A stretch of DNA of 64,000 bases from Euphorbia lathyris. Its lineage: Eukaryota; Streptophyta; Magnoliopsida; Malpighiales; Euphorbiaceae. The notes under the pieces were generated by a model. The model was given only the letters and a program-made list of their open reading frames with translations. It searched no databases and was not told the origin of the DNA. Below, piece by piece: positions 1 through 11,190 of this stretch. The stretch is from the NCBI RefSeq assembly GCF_963576675.1, contig NC_088913.1, positions 19,666,001-19,730,000 on the forward strand, given 5' to 3'. The position numbers and the translations under genes were made by a program. The number at the start of each line of letters is the position of its first letter. The stretch's first letter is position 1.

Positions 1-2
1 AT

Positions 3-227
3 TATCACTTTGTTCGTGAACAAATTCATAATGGCTTTTTTAGTGTTCGATTTATTCCAATAGAAAATCAGATTGTTGATGTGTTAACTAAACCTTTATC
101 GAGTGCATCTTTTCAGACCTGCATGAGCATCTTAAGTTCAATCTCGGCATCGGCTTGTAGGAGTGTTAGCGACAATCTTTGGCTTATCCTTCAAGATAAT
201 TCAGAGATTATCCTTTATATATTTTAG
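3..227 (+). pseudogene. Copia RNase H C-terminal remnant, truncated by window edge
   Basis: The open frame from base 3 reads YHFVREQIHNG, then a stretch ending VDVLTKPLSS. This is the usual C-terminal end of Ty1/copia RNase H (the HFVRE and LTKPL blocks). The rest of the polyprotein lies outside the window to the left. The frame runs past the coding end into the LTR and stops at 225-227. It is the tail of a plus-strand Copia element, unrelated in sequence to the three Copia elements further right. Confidence 0.8.
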
Positions 228-408
228 AAAATACTCTCTTATTCTAATCACTCACTTTGTATAGTTTTCTTAGTTTTATGTTACTTCTTCTAGTTTGATT
301 AGATTTCTCCCTAGTTTTAAGTGTATATATAAATACTCTGTATCTTCTAATTCTATTTAAGAAAATTTTAATATATTTTTTATTTTTTTCCAAATTAGTG
401 TTACATCA
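164..408 (+). repeat. Probable 3' LTR of the truncated Copia element
   Basis: The segment begins TGTTAGCGAC just after the RNase H end and finishes at a TTACATCA-like terminus. It contains a TATA-like run (TGTATATATAAAT) near 322. The partner LTR and target duplication are outside the window, so the right edge is an estimate. Confidence 0.5.
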
Positions 409-904
409 ATTTGATGGTGTGGCGCTTACTTGTCTCCCCCAAAGCAAGCCACAAGAGGATTAGATCACTCTATCTGCAATAACCACACATAAAGGTTAGA
501 CATAAGCTATATATATGGGGTATAGTAGCATACATACGATACAATCATATAGGCAACCATTACATTCATACGCAAATCATGGACAACATATAAGACAAAC
601 AAGAATGAAGAATACATGGAAGATCTTATTCATATATAAGCAGCAGTGTTACATTCAAGAGGTCTAATCACGTAGTAGTAGGAGGACGACTACTAGATAG
701 GGTATAATGTCGTCATACCTAGTGACAAGTCCAATGTGACAGGTTACTCCCCTATAATGTTTCTTATACCAAGTCAGGGTCTACAGTCAATGAGCATTAC
801 AATGTTAGAATGCTACACTAGGGTTACTCTCCCCCATTACATAATATGATTACAAGGATACTCCCCCCTTACACTCTATGTTATTTAGTATTTTACGATT
901 TTTT
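409..904. other. Unassigned intergenic sequence
   Basis: No ORF of note, RNA gene or recognisable transposon terminus was seen. The base composition is more balanced than elsewhere. It could be an old LTR or UTR relic, but nothing in the sequence shows this. Confidence 0.3.
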
Positions 905-1334
905 TTCTTGGCTTAATACTTCCGCCCTCTTTTGGACTTGTCCTATTTTGTCAATTAGCTCTCTCTACTTAGTGGCTAACCTATCAACTCCCTCGACTAA
1001 AAAATTGGCATACATTTGACACCTTTTGTGCCTACATAGCATTGAGTACACCTCCAAAGATACCTTCTACATCCATTCCAAGACACTTTCTGCATTCTGA
1101 TGTGAACCCTTTCATTGTTTTGAAACAAAAATAAAAACTTAAGGGGTACGAAGTGTTACATTTGTTGAGTTGAGGGAGCTAATATGATGCACAAGATGAG
1201 TGCATGGAGCTAATTAGTGTCATGTAGGCACATAAAAGAGCATGAAGTATTAAATTTATTGAGTTAAGGAGGCTGATAGATTGTAGATGAGACTAAATGA
1301 AAAAATGGGACAAAATGGTGGAGGTATTGAGCTT
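905..1334. mobile_element. MITE-like repeat, family M1 copy 1
   Basis: The ends form an imperfect inverted repeat: the left end contains GGCTTAATACTTCCGCC and the right end, reverse-complemented, contains GCTCAATACCTCCACC. A second copy of the same sequence in the same orientation is found at 40180-40306 plus 44591-44885, where Copia-3 has split it. Shared blocks include AACTTAAGGGGTACGAAGTG. No clear target duplication was found. Confidence 0.55.
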
Positions 1335-1550
1335 TTTCTTTTACTCCCTCAATTTTAAAATAGTTATGACTAAATTGCAAATATCAAGAAAATAATTAAT
1401 TTACATTAAATATATAAAAAAAATTCTAAAATATTTTCCACTCATTAATTAAGATAATACTAGAGTAATTAATGTCACATTTATTAATAAGGTAAAATAG
1501 AAAAAAAATGTTTTAAAAACTAAACTTTTTTTTGAACCTGAAAGTGAAAC

Positions 1551-2038
1551 TCAAATAAATGATGGATTCGCATCCATATGAATAGTGTTCACAAGCCAAT
1601 CTGGCACGACAGTTGAAAAGAAATCGCTAGCATTGGAACAGGCGAGCCTAGCTACCAAATGAGCTGCACTGTTCGCTAAACGAGGAATAAAAACTAATTT
1701 AAAAGATGGGATGGATCTTAGAAGTACTCGACAGTCCTCTAAAATCATTCCGAACTCAGAGATATCCTGTTTATTTGAATGAATAACATCTACCACAAGT
1801 TTAGCATCAGATTCAAATTCAACAGCTGTAAATCCCATATTAGCAAGCCATAACAAGCTCGTACGGATATCAAGGGCTTCAATGACCCGTGGTTCCTTGA
1901 TACCTGGGACAAAACTGCTACTACATAGTAAAAATACTCCCCTTTCGTCTCTGATAACCGCTCCCATGCCGCTGCTCCTTAACTCTTTAAAGATTGCCCC
2001 GTCAATATTGCATTTGACAAAGCCTGGGCTAGGCGTGC
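1551..2038 (-). pseudogene. LINE-A RNase H domain
   Basis: This is an RNase H-like (RVT_3) domain: KCNIDGAIF, GMGAVIRDERG, VEFESDAKLVVDVIHS, then LANSAAHLVARLA. The Asp of NID, the acidic residues of ESD, and the terminal N-x-x-A-H-x-x-A block are where plant LINE RNase H enzymes carry them. In LINEs this domain removes RNA from the cDNA hybrid. It matches the last domain of LINE-B (61661-62161) closely. The 5' side ends exactly at the inserted LTR; the frame is open from the insertion point to the stop. Confidence 0.85.
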
Positions 2039-4154
2039 TGTTCTACATCAAATCACTAAATTAAACCAACCGATTTGCAGCATTTATCATGTTATTTCCG
2101 CATAAATTATAAATTGTGATGCACACAGCACAATCCCCACCCCCAAAAGAAAACAAAACATTGTCCTCAATGTTAATAATCACGGCAGCAGATTGTACAA
2201 GATAGGCGGAACAAAACATGAAAGAGTAAGGGTGTTAGAGGTTACCAGATGCTAGGACAGCGAATATTTGGTCAGATCAAGCGTGATGGGAAAGAGAGGA
2301 GTTAACCTCTCTATCCACAGGGGCAGGAATACCCTCCTCCTTCGAGGAGGCGGCAGCGTTAGCCTTAACATTGGCACTAGCAGGTGTTTCAGGCACTTGT
2401 CTTACCGGACTTTTCACAGAGAAACCAGAGGGACTTTCTTTGGCATGCTCCTCAATGCACATGCTCTTGAGCATATCGATCTCGCCCTGTTGCGATGAAT
2501 ACTTTTGCTCCATGGCGAATATCATTTCGCGGTTTGCCTGATTCTGGGCAAACAGGGCATTGAATCGATCCATCACATCCTCGCAGGTCATCTTTGCACA
2601 TTTCTTATAAAATGCCAAGTCTTTAGGCTTCTCGACTTGCTCGGAATCTGACGAGACTGAAAGGGTAGGCTCGCTTTTCCTTTTCCGGCTCTCAGTCTGC
2701 CGAGATGTAACAAAATCAGACATCCAAACCCATTTCCCATTCACAATCTTTCCGAATAACATCTTTTGGAGGCTCTTGAGATCAATGGGGTCAGGGTGAT
2801 TCACAATCGTGAGACGAGAGTGGTCTTCAGGTTTAAAAACCCTGATTGACTCCGCAATTCTGGTGACTATGCTTCCACAACAGATGATTGATACAAGTGC
2901 ATTAGATATAAGTAATAAAGTGATAAGTGAGTATCGTCTCCACAGGGATTGTGATACAAATAAATAAGAGAAATTGTTGCTAAACAGTGTGTGTTATACA
3001 AGTGGCTTCCTTTATGGTTGTTTGTTTGATATTGGTTGTTTTAGTGACTCAGGCAGGATACTCAATCAAGAAAATAAGGTTACTTTTCAACGATTAAAGG
3101 AAGAGAACAGGCTTTACATGACCGAACACGGTGTGTTACATCTTACAACATTCGATGAATAAAAGATAATGCCAACGAAGCCAAAGTATCAGTTTTTGAG
3201 TGAGTTTGAGTCAACTGTCGTGTGTTCTCAAACTCCTAAGATTTACTAACATCTTTAGCGTCCTAAAGATACGTTCTTTCTAGCATTAAGAACAAAACTG
3301 CATTTCTAGATGAGAAAACCCTCGACACAACCTTCTAACTTGTCAGCTTCGAAGTTGGGAGATCAATAAAGATATCGGTGAAGATGAAAGCAGTGTCCTA
3401 ACATTCATCTAACACATACATACATGCTTACGCAAGAAAGTTAAATCCTCATTGATCACAACATTGGCAAAATACTAAATATCATTAAAACGTTGTAAAA
3501 CTTACATCACCGGGCCGGCCATGCCATGCCCGTTCAAAATGTCTACTCACTCATATCGAGCAGTGAGCAGAGGAAGGTTGTTGTTACAGCTTGAGACTCC
3601 ATGAGAGCTCTCTTCTCCTTCTATTCTACTTGTTAAAAAAAACTAAAGCTAAGAAAAAATATCCGATGCCTAAACCTTCTCTGCTTTTCCTATTTAAAGG
3701 GAAAAGACCGAGACTGTCCAAAATTGGTACAACTTTCGTACCCTTCTTACAAACAAAGTCAACTACTTACTACAATTATCAAACTAAAGACATGATTAAC
3801 TTTTAGATTAACCCTTGAACACTCAAGGGGGTGAGACTTCAAATCATCATGCTACTTTGGGCAATCCCATCGCCACACACTTTCACCTGCTTTTCCTGCC
3901 GCTTTCCTTTCACTGCCACCAACGATCTATCGATGTCCGTCATTGGATAATCCGGCGTTTGACCGCTGGACACAAGTAAGGCTCCACTCCTCATTGGCAT
4001 TAGCGAAACAAGCTGTTTCCAGCGAGTTTAGCATTTTTCTTTGCTTATCTGCACAAGGACATTAATTAGCCCTTATTCCTTGCAAAATGATATAAAAATT
4101 ACCCGAATTCCCTTATAAATTATCTGTTAATCTTAGTCAATTTCATGCCTAACA
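2039..4154. mobile_element. Probable solo LTR or non-autonomous LTR element inside LINE-A
   Basis: The insertion starts TGTTCTACA and ends CCTAACA, so the termini are TGTT and AACA (TG...CA type). It is flanked by the 5-bp duplication CGTGC at 2034-2038 and 4155-4159. With it removed, the flanks align base for base with the same region of LINE-B. No second LTR, PBS, gag or pol is visible, so a solo LTR is most likely. It contains a 175-codon minus-strand ORF and a TGAGTATCGTCTCCACAGGG motif near 2929, a type of string I recall from plant LTR elements. Confidence 0.65.
2277..2804 (-). CDS. Unrecognised 175-aa ORF within the LTR-like insertion
   Basis: The product is a hydrophilic 175-aa protein starting MNHPDPIDLK. 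The central part is rich in charged residues (RKRKSEPTL, EQVEKPKDLAFYKK). A likely helical segment, DVMDRFNALFAQNQANREMI, is followed by a Ser/Pro/Ala-rich tail. It has no protease, RT or integrase motif and no membrane segment. Open reading continues slightly upstream of the Met. It may be a fragment of an accessory or gag-like protein of a plant LTR element, or a captured sequence. I cannot assign a function, and expression is not evident. Confidence 0.35.
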   Translation of the reverse strand: MNHPDPIDLKSLQKMLFGKIVNGKWVWMSDFVTSRQTESRKRKSEPTLSVSSDSEQVEKPKDLAFYKKCAKMTCEDVMDRFNALFAQNQANREMIFAMEQKYSSQQGEIDMLKSMCIEEHAKESPSGFSVKSPVRQVPETPASANVKANAAASSKEEGIPAPVDREVNSSLSHHA

Positions 4155-4159
4155 CGTGC

Positions 4160-5765
4160 TCCATCTCTGAACCACCACGGTGTTGTTTTCTGTCATTTCA
4201 GGGATGTTTGGCGGAATGTGATTGGCCCCAGTCGGCTCGCGTTGTGTGTGCGGGAACAGTTAGACGGCTTCCGCGCCCCGTTGCCGGTTCGAATCAGTCG
4301 ACGCCATCGTCTGCTGGGCAGAACTGGTCGCTCGCATTTCAGGCGGCTCGTAACAGTCAATGCGATGCCGCTGCCCCGCCTCACTATGTGATATTGACGT
4401 CCGTCTGTTGCTTCTAGTTAGCGCCTTCTGTTGATAGGCCCTCCAATCCTGAACTGCTTCCAAGTTAGTACGCCAACTTGTGTCTGCCGGCCACCATCTC
4501 ATATGCCAGAGTACTCTGTTTCTGTGGTCCTATATTGCTTTTAGAGCACAGCGAATTCTCACGATCACTTCCTAATTTGAGTCACGTAGAGCTTGCAAGA
4601 GCCACTCGTCAAAATTCAAATTGTCCACCATCGGAGTAGGAACTCCTGCAATACGCCAAATGTCACATGTGAAACAACAATCAACAAATAAATGGTTATC
4701 CGTCTCCTCTTGTTCCACACATACTGGACATTCAGTTGAAATAGAGACTCTTCTTTGGGCCAACTGAGCTCTAGTGGGTATACATTTCGAACACATGCGC
4801 CAAATAAATTGTTTAAGCTTAGGGGGAATCATCAACTTCCACAACCTCCTCCAAACTTCCTGAGCTCTGTTGGCTTCTGCAATACCCATACCAGACAAGT
4901 AGCCTGAATGAACATTATAGTGTCCATCCTTCGACCAATGCCAGATTCTCGTATCTTCCCCTGCATTATATGGAAAAATAATATCGCTAATGGCCTGCAC
5001 TTCCATTTCACTAAAGCACCCGTTTAGTCTTTGCATATCCCATCCTCTCCCATTCTCATGTAACAGGTCAGCAACTGTCAAGTTCTCCAATCCAGGTACC
5101 ATAAAGGAATTAATACAAAAACCCTCAAAGTTAGGGACCCATGCATCCTTCCATACTCTGATGGACCTGCCATTTTCCACTCTCCATCTAGTTCCTGTCT
5201 TCAAAATACTAAGGCCCTCCCATATACTTCTTCAAACCATGCTAGGTAGGATTATTGCCTAATTTAGAGAAAAGTAAGTCATCCCTAGGGAAATATTTAG
5301 CTTTGAACATTCTCCTTACTAAAGTATTTGGGAATTTTAGTAATTTCCATCCCTGTTTACCTAACATTGCTAGATTAAACATATGTAGATCCTTAAAACT
5401 CATCTACACAATTTACCCCAATCAAACCAATGAATGTTTCTTCTCCCATCAGGTTTCATACCCCACCAAAAGGAATTCATTAATTTTTGCAGCTCATCAC
5501 AGATAGATAAGGGTAAAAGGAACGTACTCATGCAAAAGGTTGGCAAGGCTTGAGCCACTGACTTGAGAAGCACCTCTTTCCCAGCCTGGGAAAGGAATTT
5601 AAGATCCCATGCACCAAATTTCTTGCGCAGTCTATCCACCAAAAACGTAAAAATCCTGCGTTTGGAACGCCCAATGAGTGACGGTAACCCCAGGTAATGG
5701 CCTGTATCTAGAGGAGTGCACACCCCAGTATCGTTTTAATCTCAGTTCGCACTGTCTCAGACACA
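4160..5765 (-). pseudogene. LINE-A RT C-terminal region and zf-RVT domain
   Basis: Minus strand, in order. At 5723-5400 is the end of the reverse transcriptase (YLGLPSLIGRSKRRIF, then the SFWWG block). At 5204-4572 is the zf-RVT domain, with CPVCVEQEETDNHLFVDC as the zinc-binding core. At 4502-4260 is a low-complexity linker rich in Arg and Gln. The RT catalytic FADD block is missing because of 5' truncation. Frames are broken between 5205 and 5399. Unlike LINE-B, the residues around ICDELQKLM and WFDWGKLCR are intact, so LINE-B's stops there were acquired separately. Confidence 0.8.
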
Positions 5766-5983
5766 TTTAAAAACTAAACTTGATAAATAATACGAAATAG
5801 AAAAATTTAGTAAACATGAAAATTATTTTAAAATAAAACAAGTATTTATTTAAAAAAAAGTTTAAAGAGAATTAAAATTGTAGCATTTAAATTCTAAAAA
5901 TACGGGTGACAAAGAATTGTCGAGTTTAAAATTTATTTGCCTAAGAAATTAATTTAATAATTATTTCCTATAAATAATGTTAC

Positions 5984-6020
5984 ATTATTATTATTACTAT
6001 TATTATTATTATTATTATTC
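5984..6020. repeat. (TTA)n microsatellite
   Basis: An imperfect run of TTA/TAT trinucleotides lies immediately left of the hAT-like element and overlaps its target site. Confidence 0.8.
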
Positions 6021-6021
6021 A

Positions 6022-6725
6022 CAGGGCCGGCCCTGGGCATAGGCCCGGCGTGCGCCGGCCTAGGGCCCAGGGCTGGAGGGGGGCCCAAAATTTTTTTTGC
6101 TTTATAAATAAATTACTTGTTTTTAAGTATAATGCATAAGTTTAAAATAGTAGAATGGTATTGCCTTGTGTTTCAACTAAAGAGAGCATGAGTTTGAATC
6201 CTATCGTTGTAATGTTTAAGATATTTTTAATATATAAATGATATGAATAGTCAAGAGTAAGAAGATAAGTTTCATTTTATTACCTTAGTTTCATTTTATT
6301 ATCTTAAATTGACTATATTTGAAAATTAAAAATTAATTTATACAATGATATGAATAAAAATCAATTTAAAATTTAATAATAAAAAACAATAAAAACAACA
6401 ATAAATCTAAAAAAATTTAATAATGATGCTGTAAATAATAACATTTTACGTTCTGTAGGAGAAAGCGTAGTTGTTTCCTATATTTCCTACAGATATACTT
6501 TTTGTAGCAGATTTTCATATTTTTCTTTTAGTGTATGAAAGTTAATTTTTCTTAATATAGACAGTGATAAAATCATATAAGATGGTCGAATTCTTTCTGA
6601 AAGCTCATTGATAAAAAAAATTAAAAGACATACCAAATCTTTATATTTTAATTAGTAAATTTTATATTAAAGGGCCCTTACTACTTATCTTGTCTAGGGC
6701 CACTAAATTACCAAGACCGGCCTTG
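6022..6725. mobile_element. Non-autonomous hAT-type element
   Basis: The termini are CAGGGCCGGCCCTG on the left and, reverse-complemented, CAAGGCCGGTCTTG on the right, an imperfect TIR. The flanks ATTATTCA and ATTATTAA agree at 7 of 8 positions, which fits the 8-bp target duplication of hAT elements. The ends are GC-rich (GGGCCC and CCGGCC blocks) and the interior is A+T-rich with no transposase ORF. CAGGGCCGG termini are a recurrent plant pattern. Confidence 0.75.
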
Positions 6726-6939
6726 ATTATTAAAAAAAATTGTTGAACAAGATTGTTGAACACGTAAGTATGGAAGACTGATGATGTGAAATATTTTGTT
6801 ATAAAATTGCTTAAAGATTATTTAATATTTTTTTTTTTTTTTGAGAAAGATAATTTAATAATTGAAAAGCCACTTGGTATTGAATATATAGTAAAGTCAG
6901 AATTGAAGAATGTAAGTAGAAATTAGAGGGTGCTGGATG

Positions 6940-7499
6940 GGGATTTTATATTAAGCACCAGGTGTTTCAACTCAATTAAAACACCTCTCATACAGATTTC
7001 GACACATGTCCACTTAATTTATATAATCAATTAAAAAAAGATTTTTATTATTTACAGAAAAGAAAGAATATCAGCCCATTATCTTCTTCCTCCTCCTTAA
7101 AGTTCAGTGCTACCATCGTCAACAAGCTTTTCCGGTACGGCTTCGGATCTTCACTGCCATCTTCCACCTCCTCCAATCTCCATTGTCCGAAGAGAGTTAA
7201 TGAATGAGTTTTGGAATTCAATGGTAAATTATAGAAGCTAATTACATTAAACCAAACTCCTAAATTCTAATTTCTTATTTGCAGACACTTATGGAGATGT
7301 TTTGGATTTAATAAAAAAATCCACTGCTTATGGTAAATTCAGTGAGAAGGAAGAAGGGAAGGCATTGATATTTATTTATTTTCTGTAAATAATAAAATCT
7401 TTTTTTAATTGAATATATAAATTAAGTGGACATGTGTCAAAATCTGTATGGGAGGTGTTTTAATTGAGTTGGAGCACCTGGTGCTTAATATAAAATCCC
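6940..7499. mobile_element. Long-TIR MITE (Mutator-like)
   Basis: The first 120 or so bases (start GGGATTTTATATTAAGCACC) recur as an inverted repeat at the right end with few mismatches. Both arms contain GACACATGTCCACTTAATTT. The total length is about 560 bp with no transposase. Long TIRs fit MULE-derived MITEs, but I could not find a convincing 9-bp target duplication. Confidence 0.75.
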
Positions 7500-7500
7500 G

Positions 7501-8830
7501 TAGGTGGCCAGTCAATGATGCTAGTGTTAGAGGTGGCGGTGGTTATTCTCAAGTGATAGTGGACGATTTTGATCTAGCAAAGACAGTCAAACTAATTGAT
7601 AATTATATTAACAATAATAACTGCTCAATTAAAAATGTAACTAATAATAATTTGGCAGTTAGCGTAACTGATAATTATAATGACAATAACCATTCAATTA
7701 AAAGCGTAATAAGGAAAACTGTAAATATGGAAGTTAGTTATATTAATATGGAGTTAATTAAGAAAGGAAATCAAAATGCAGTTTTGCAAATGGAAGGAAT
7801 AGTTATCTATGACCCAAAACGAGAAGGATGGATGTCTCATTAAATGAAGTAGTAGTTTTCGATACTAATTAATATTAATGATACCAGTTCAAAAAATGAT
7901 TCATATGTGGGTTCTATTGGACATGCCCACCAAGCATTATTAGTTACGTGCTTGGAACTGTCGGAGTCCTGGCAACCCTTGAGCGGTTCAGTTCTTATTG
8001 AATATTGTCCACATTAATAAATTTAGCATTGTTTTTCTTTATGAAATGCATATTCGAGAGGCTCACTTAGATGTAATCCGTAGAGCATTGGACTTTGAGT
8101 GTTGTGTTTGAGTTAGCAATATGGGCCAAGGTGGTGGGTTAGGCCTTCTTTGATTGAAAAAAGAGATGGTCTAAGTAACCCACTCGAGCAGAAACTTTAT
8201 TGATTCAAAAATTTCTCTGATGTGTGTAATTCCCTTTATGATTGGTAAGATGTTCAATTGGGCAGTTTGAACGTGTATGGGCAGAGCAGTTCCATTTCTG
8301 GTGTACTCTGTGGTTCAAGGTCTCTGTTGTGTCCTCTCTCTCTCATCGTATAAAAATTAATGTTGACAGTTGATTGTTAAGGGATCTGGTTTATTAGGCG
8401 TGAGAGCTATTATCTGGGACAAGAAAGACGTTTTCAATGGTACTTTCTCCAGTATTTTAATCTGGTAAACATAATCATAGAAAAAGGAAGCTATAGAAAT
8501 TATGGAGGCTCCGAGTTGGATACAAGGTAAATGATTGATGTGGTGATTGTGGAATTGGACACGGCTACAGGTATTAGGCATATTCATCAATTTCCTTTCG
8601 TTCTGCTTACGGTTTGATTATCAACGATGGTAAGAATTTGTTAGGTCTTTTAATACCGGTTCTATCATATATATTAGTTGTTCTGCGAACAGATTTGCTC
8701 ATAATCTTGTTAGATATTAGAGTATAAAGAGTAGTATTTGAATCCTCCTAATTTTATTGTTACTATTTTGTATTTCTCTTTTAATAGAAATTTATTTGTT
8801 TTTTAAATAAAAAAAAACACCCACTAAATT
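7501..8830 (+). pseudogene. LINE-F, strongly decayed LINE (ORF1 end, endonuclease start, RNase H)
   Basis: At about 7530-7843 an open frame ends IVIYDPKREGW, like the basic C-terminus of plant LINE ORF1. At about 7940-8180, across frames, one can read pieces such as NPRAVQFLL and INKFSIVFL, the start of the apurinic-type endonuclease. At 8335-8715 is RNase H-like sequence (KINVD, then AIIWDKKD, then ANRFAHNL), with many stops. It ends in an A-rich tail near 8810-8817. Most of the endonuclease, the RT and zf-RVT are deleted. The recognition rests on motif order in several frames. Confidence 0.6.
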
Positions 8831-9020
8831 TATTATAAGGAATCAAAATTCTGATTTATTGTTTTCTCATCCAATATTTAAATTCAGAAGGATATGCACT
8901 TTAAATTGACTGCAGGCTTACACACACGTCATTTCTTTGACTTGTGATAAACAAAAAATAATTTTAAATTTTTGGATATCCTTTGGTAGACAAATTATAA
9001 ATCAATTATAAATTGAATTA
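8815..9020 (+). repeat. Dispersed repeat, copy 1 (partner at 25755-25970)
   Basis: The blocks AATTTATTATAAGGAAT, AAGGATATGCACTTTAAAT, CACTGCAGGC/GACTGCAGGC, CATTTCTTTGACTT and TATCCTTT/TGTCCTTT occur in the same order at 25755-25970. Further shared blocks (GAGCTATTTATATAAATTGA; a stretch near 10310-10480 against 26280-26400) follow in the same order. This suggests an old segmental duplication or a dispersed element. Confidence 0.55.
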
Positions 9021-9185
9021 TCATCAAATACGCCATCCAAATAATTAATACCGTATGAAATAAGGTATGAAACCAACGTTGAATCAAAATGTTATCTGAA
9101 ATTGATAATGCAATTATCATTAAAATATTTAGTGAAAGAATTGTACTGTCAGCTTAAAAATATAATTGTTATTTAAAATTAAGAA

Positions 9186-9510
9186 TACAGTTTTTTTTTT
9201 CTGATGAAAATGCATATCTCTTCATTGAATTAGAAAAGAACAAGTACAACAAGAACAACAAACGAGTAAGATAAACAACCTTAAAAAATCCACATAGAGA
9301 CGAAAATGACTATAAAGAGCATATAAAACCATAAAAGGTATAAAACACACACAAAAAAAACCCATAAAACATATACTTCATAGAAATCCAAATCCGCAGA
9401 AAAGCAGCAGCAATCGAATCTTCATCATTTAGACCCTTCCGAATATTCGGATCTGAGTCCTTTTTTTTTGTTGCAACCACGTAGATATATTGATCCACGG
9501 ACAAAATAAA
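9186..9510 (-). mobile_element. 3' tail of a minus-strand LINE or other poly(A) retroelement
   Basis: A T-run at 9190-9199 is followed by CTGATGAAAATGCATATC and a stretch containing AAGTACAACAAGAA. The same arrangement (T-run, GATAAAAATGCATAC, CAAGTACAACAAGAA) occurs at 63779-63860. Read on the minus strand this is a retroelement 3' end with poly(A). A 64-codon minus ORF inside it shows no recognisable domain. Confidence 0.5.
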
Positions 9511-11080
9511 TCATTTCCGCTCTTGTTTATATAATTTATCGGATCTCTTTATCTGTTATAATTAAAATATTTAGTGGAAGAATTTTACTTCTCGATTAAA
9601 AATATGCTTTAATCTTTGATTAGTCTAAATTATCAGTTTAAAATACCAGATTGTCATACTAAAAAAAATGATAAAATGATTTTTTGAGCTATTTATATAA
9701 ATTGATTATGTTTTGTTTTTAAGTATTAGGTAAAGGCTATGTTTACTTTGTTTTTTACAAATTAAGTGTTATATTAATCTTTCTTAATGAAAAATAATTA
9801 TATATTTCTTAAGTTTTATTTTTATAAACTCTTCTTTTTTGTTACATATGAGGGATTTTATAAACTCTTCAATTTTGTTAGAAGTAATAGTCAAATTAGA
9901 TTAAATAACAACAAAACTACATTTTTATCCTATTTTATAATGATTAAATATATATTTTTAATTTTAATTTTAAGTTTCTGATTTAATTCTACATAATTTT
10001 AATCCCTCCAATATATAATAAATAAATTTTTTAATTTTTATATAATTATAGAAATTTAATTTATTGGCATAGGTTTTATTTTTCATTAAGAATATTTTAA
10101 AAATATTATATTAAAAATAAATAAAATGATATTATAAATTCATATATACATAAGAACTGATGAATTCATATGTACATAAGAACTAATTAATCCCTTACCA
10201 AAAAAAAAAAAAAAGAACTAATTAATTACATTTTGTTTTTGAAATATAAGTTTGATATTTCTATTTTTTGTATACATATAATTTTTCTCCTTTTAGAAAT
10301 GAGATAGTTGACCAATATATTGATTGATGATCGTAAATGAAAAATGAGATAGTTGACCAAATAAATTTATTAATAATCATAAATGAAAAATGGTTAGATA
10401 TTCAATTCACCCTCTTTATATCTTTCACCAACAATCTACTTTGAAATTCCAAACCCATTTTCACACCTCCTCAAAATCCTATTAGGATCATAACAGGATC
10501 GACAGAAACAATCAACTTCACTTGGCACGATTTACAGAAACAATCAAATTGGTGCCAATTTGATCTAATTTTCATTTTTTTACAAAATACTTTTGTTGCA
10601 TTTATACGAGTATCATATAACAATGAATTTAAACAACTATAGATTGAAACTTAACCATGTTTTACTGAGTCCAACTTCAGATTATCTACACTATAAACAG
10701 TTTGATTAACATAAATACGTCGGTAGATAATACGATTATCCGGTTAAACATGATTTCCAGTCAAAATTTCGTTAACTGATAAATAGAATCTTAATCAAAT
10801 CTGAGATATTCTAAGCTTTATTTGCGTCGAATATTCAAACACAACTCATCAAGTTAAAAATATAATTTCTCTATCCCAAAATTCAATACATATTATAATA
10901 TCAAATAACTGGAACAAATTAAACAAATAATTTGAGATTTTATAGAAACATTTGAATTCTGATTTCACTGTCAAGAAGAAGAAGAAATTACAGAGTTAAG
11001 CCTAACCCGAAACGGTTCCATTACCCAAAAAACCTTGCAATTATGAAGAGAGAGAGAGTAAAAACACAGAATCGTTAGGC
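9511..11080. other. A+T-rich intergenic sequence
   Basis: Low-complexity A+T-rich sequence with short A-runs; no gene, RNA gene or clear transposon end seen. A stretch near 10310-10480 resembles 26280-26400 (see the dispersed repeat). Confidence 0.4.
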
Positions 11081-11190
11081 AAATTCAAATGCCACAAAAC
11101 AAGATTAATTAATTTCTGAAATTACCTCTATACATGAACGACGACGACGACTTCAAACATATTACTAAAAAATTGATTTCGAAACGATGA

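Larger units (their letters stand above)
1527..5765 (-). mobile_element. LINE-A, 5'-truncated L1-type retrotransposon with nested LTR
   Basis: Read on the minus strand, the order is RT C-terminal region, zf-RVT, linker, RNase H, stop, then a short A-run at 1527-1534. The element is flanked by a 15-bp direct repeat, TTTAAAAACTAAACT, at 1512-1526 and 5766-5780. That fixes both ends and shows truncation inside the RT. It belongs to the same family as LINE-B (48522-62203). A 2.1-kb LTR-like insertion splits it upstream of the RNase H domain. Confidence 0.85.

Noticed and set aside
9787..9981. 64-codon plus-strand ORF rich in Phe, Tyr, Ile and Lys
   Set aside because: Composition follows the A+T-rich DNA, with no motif, no promoter context and no conservation signal.
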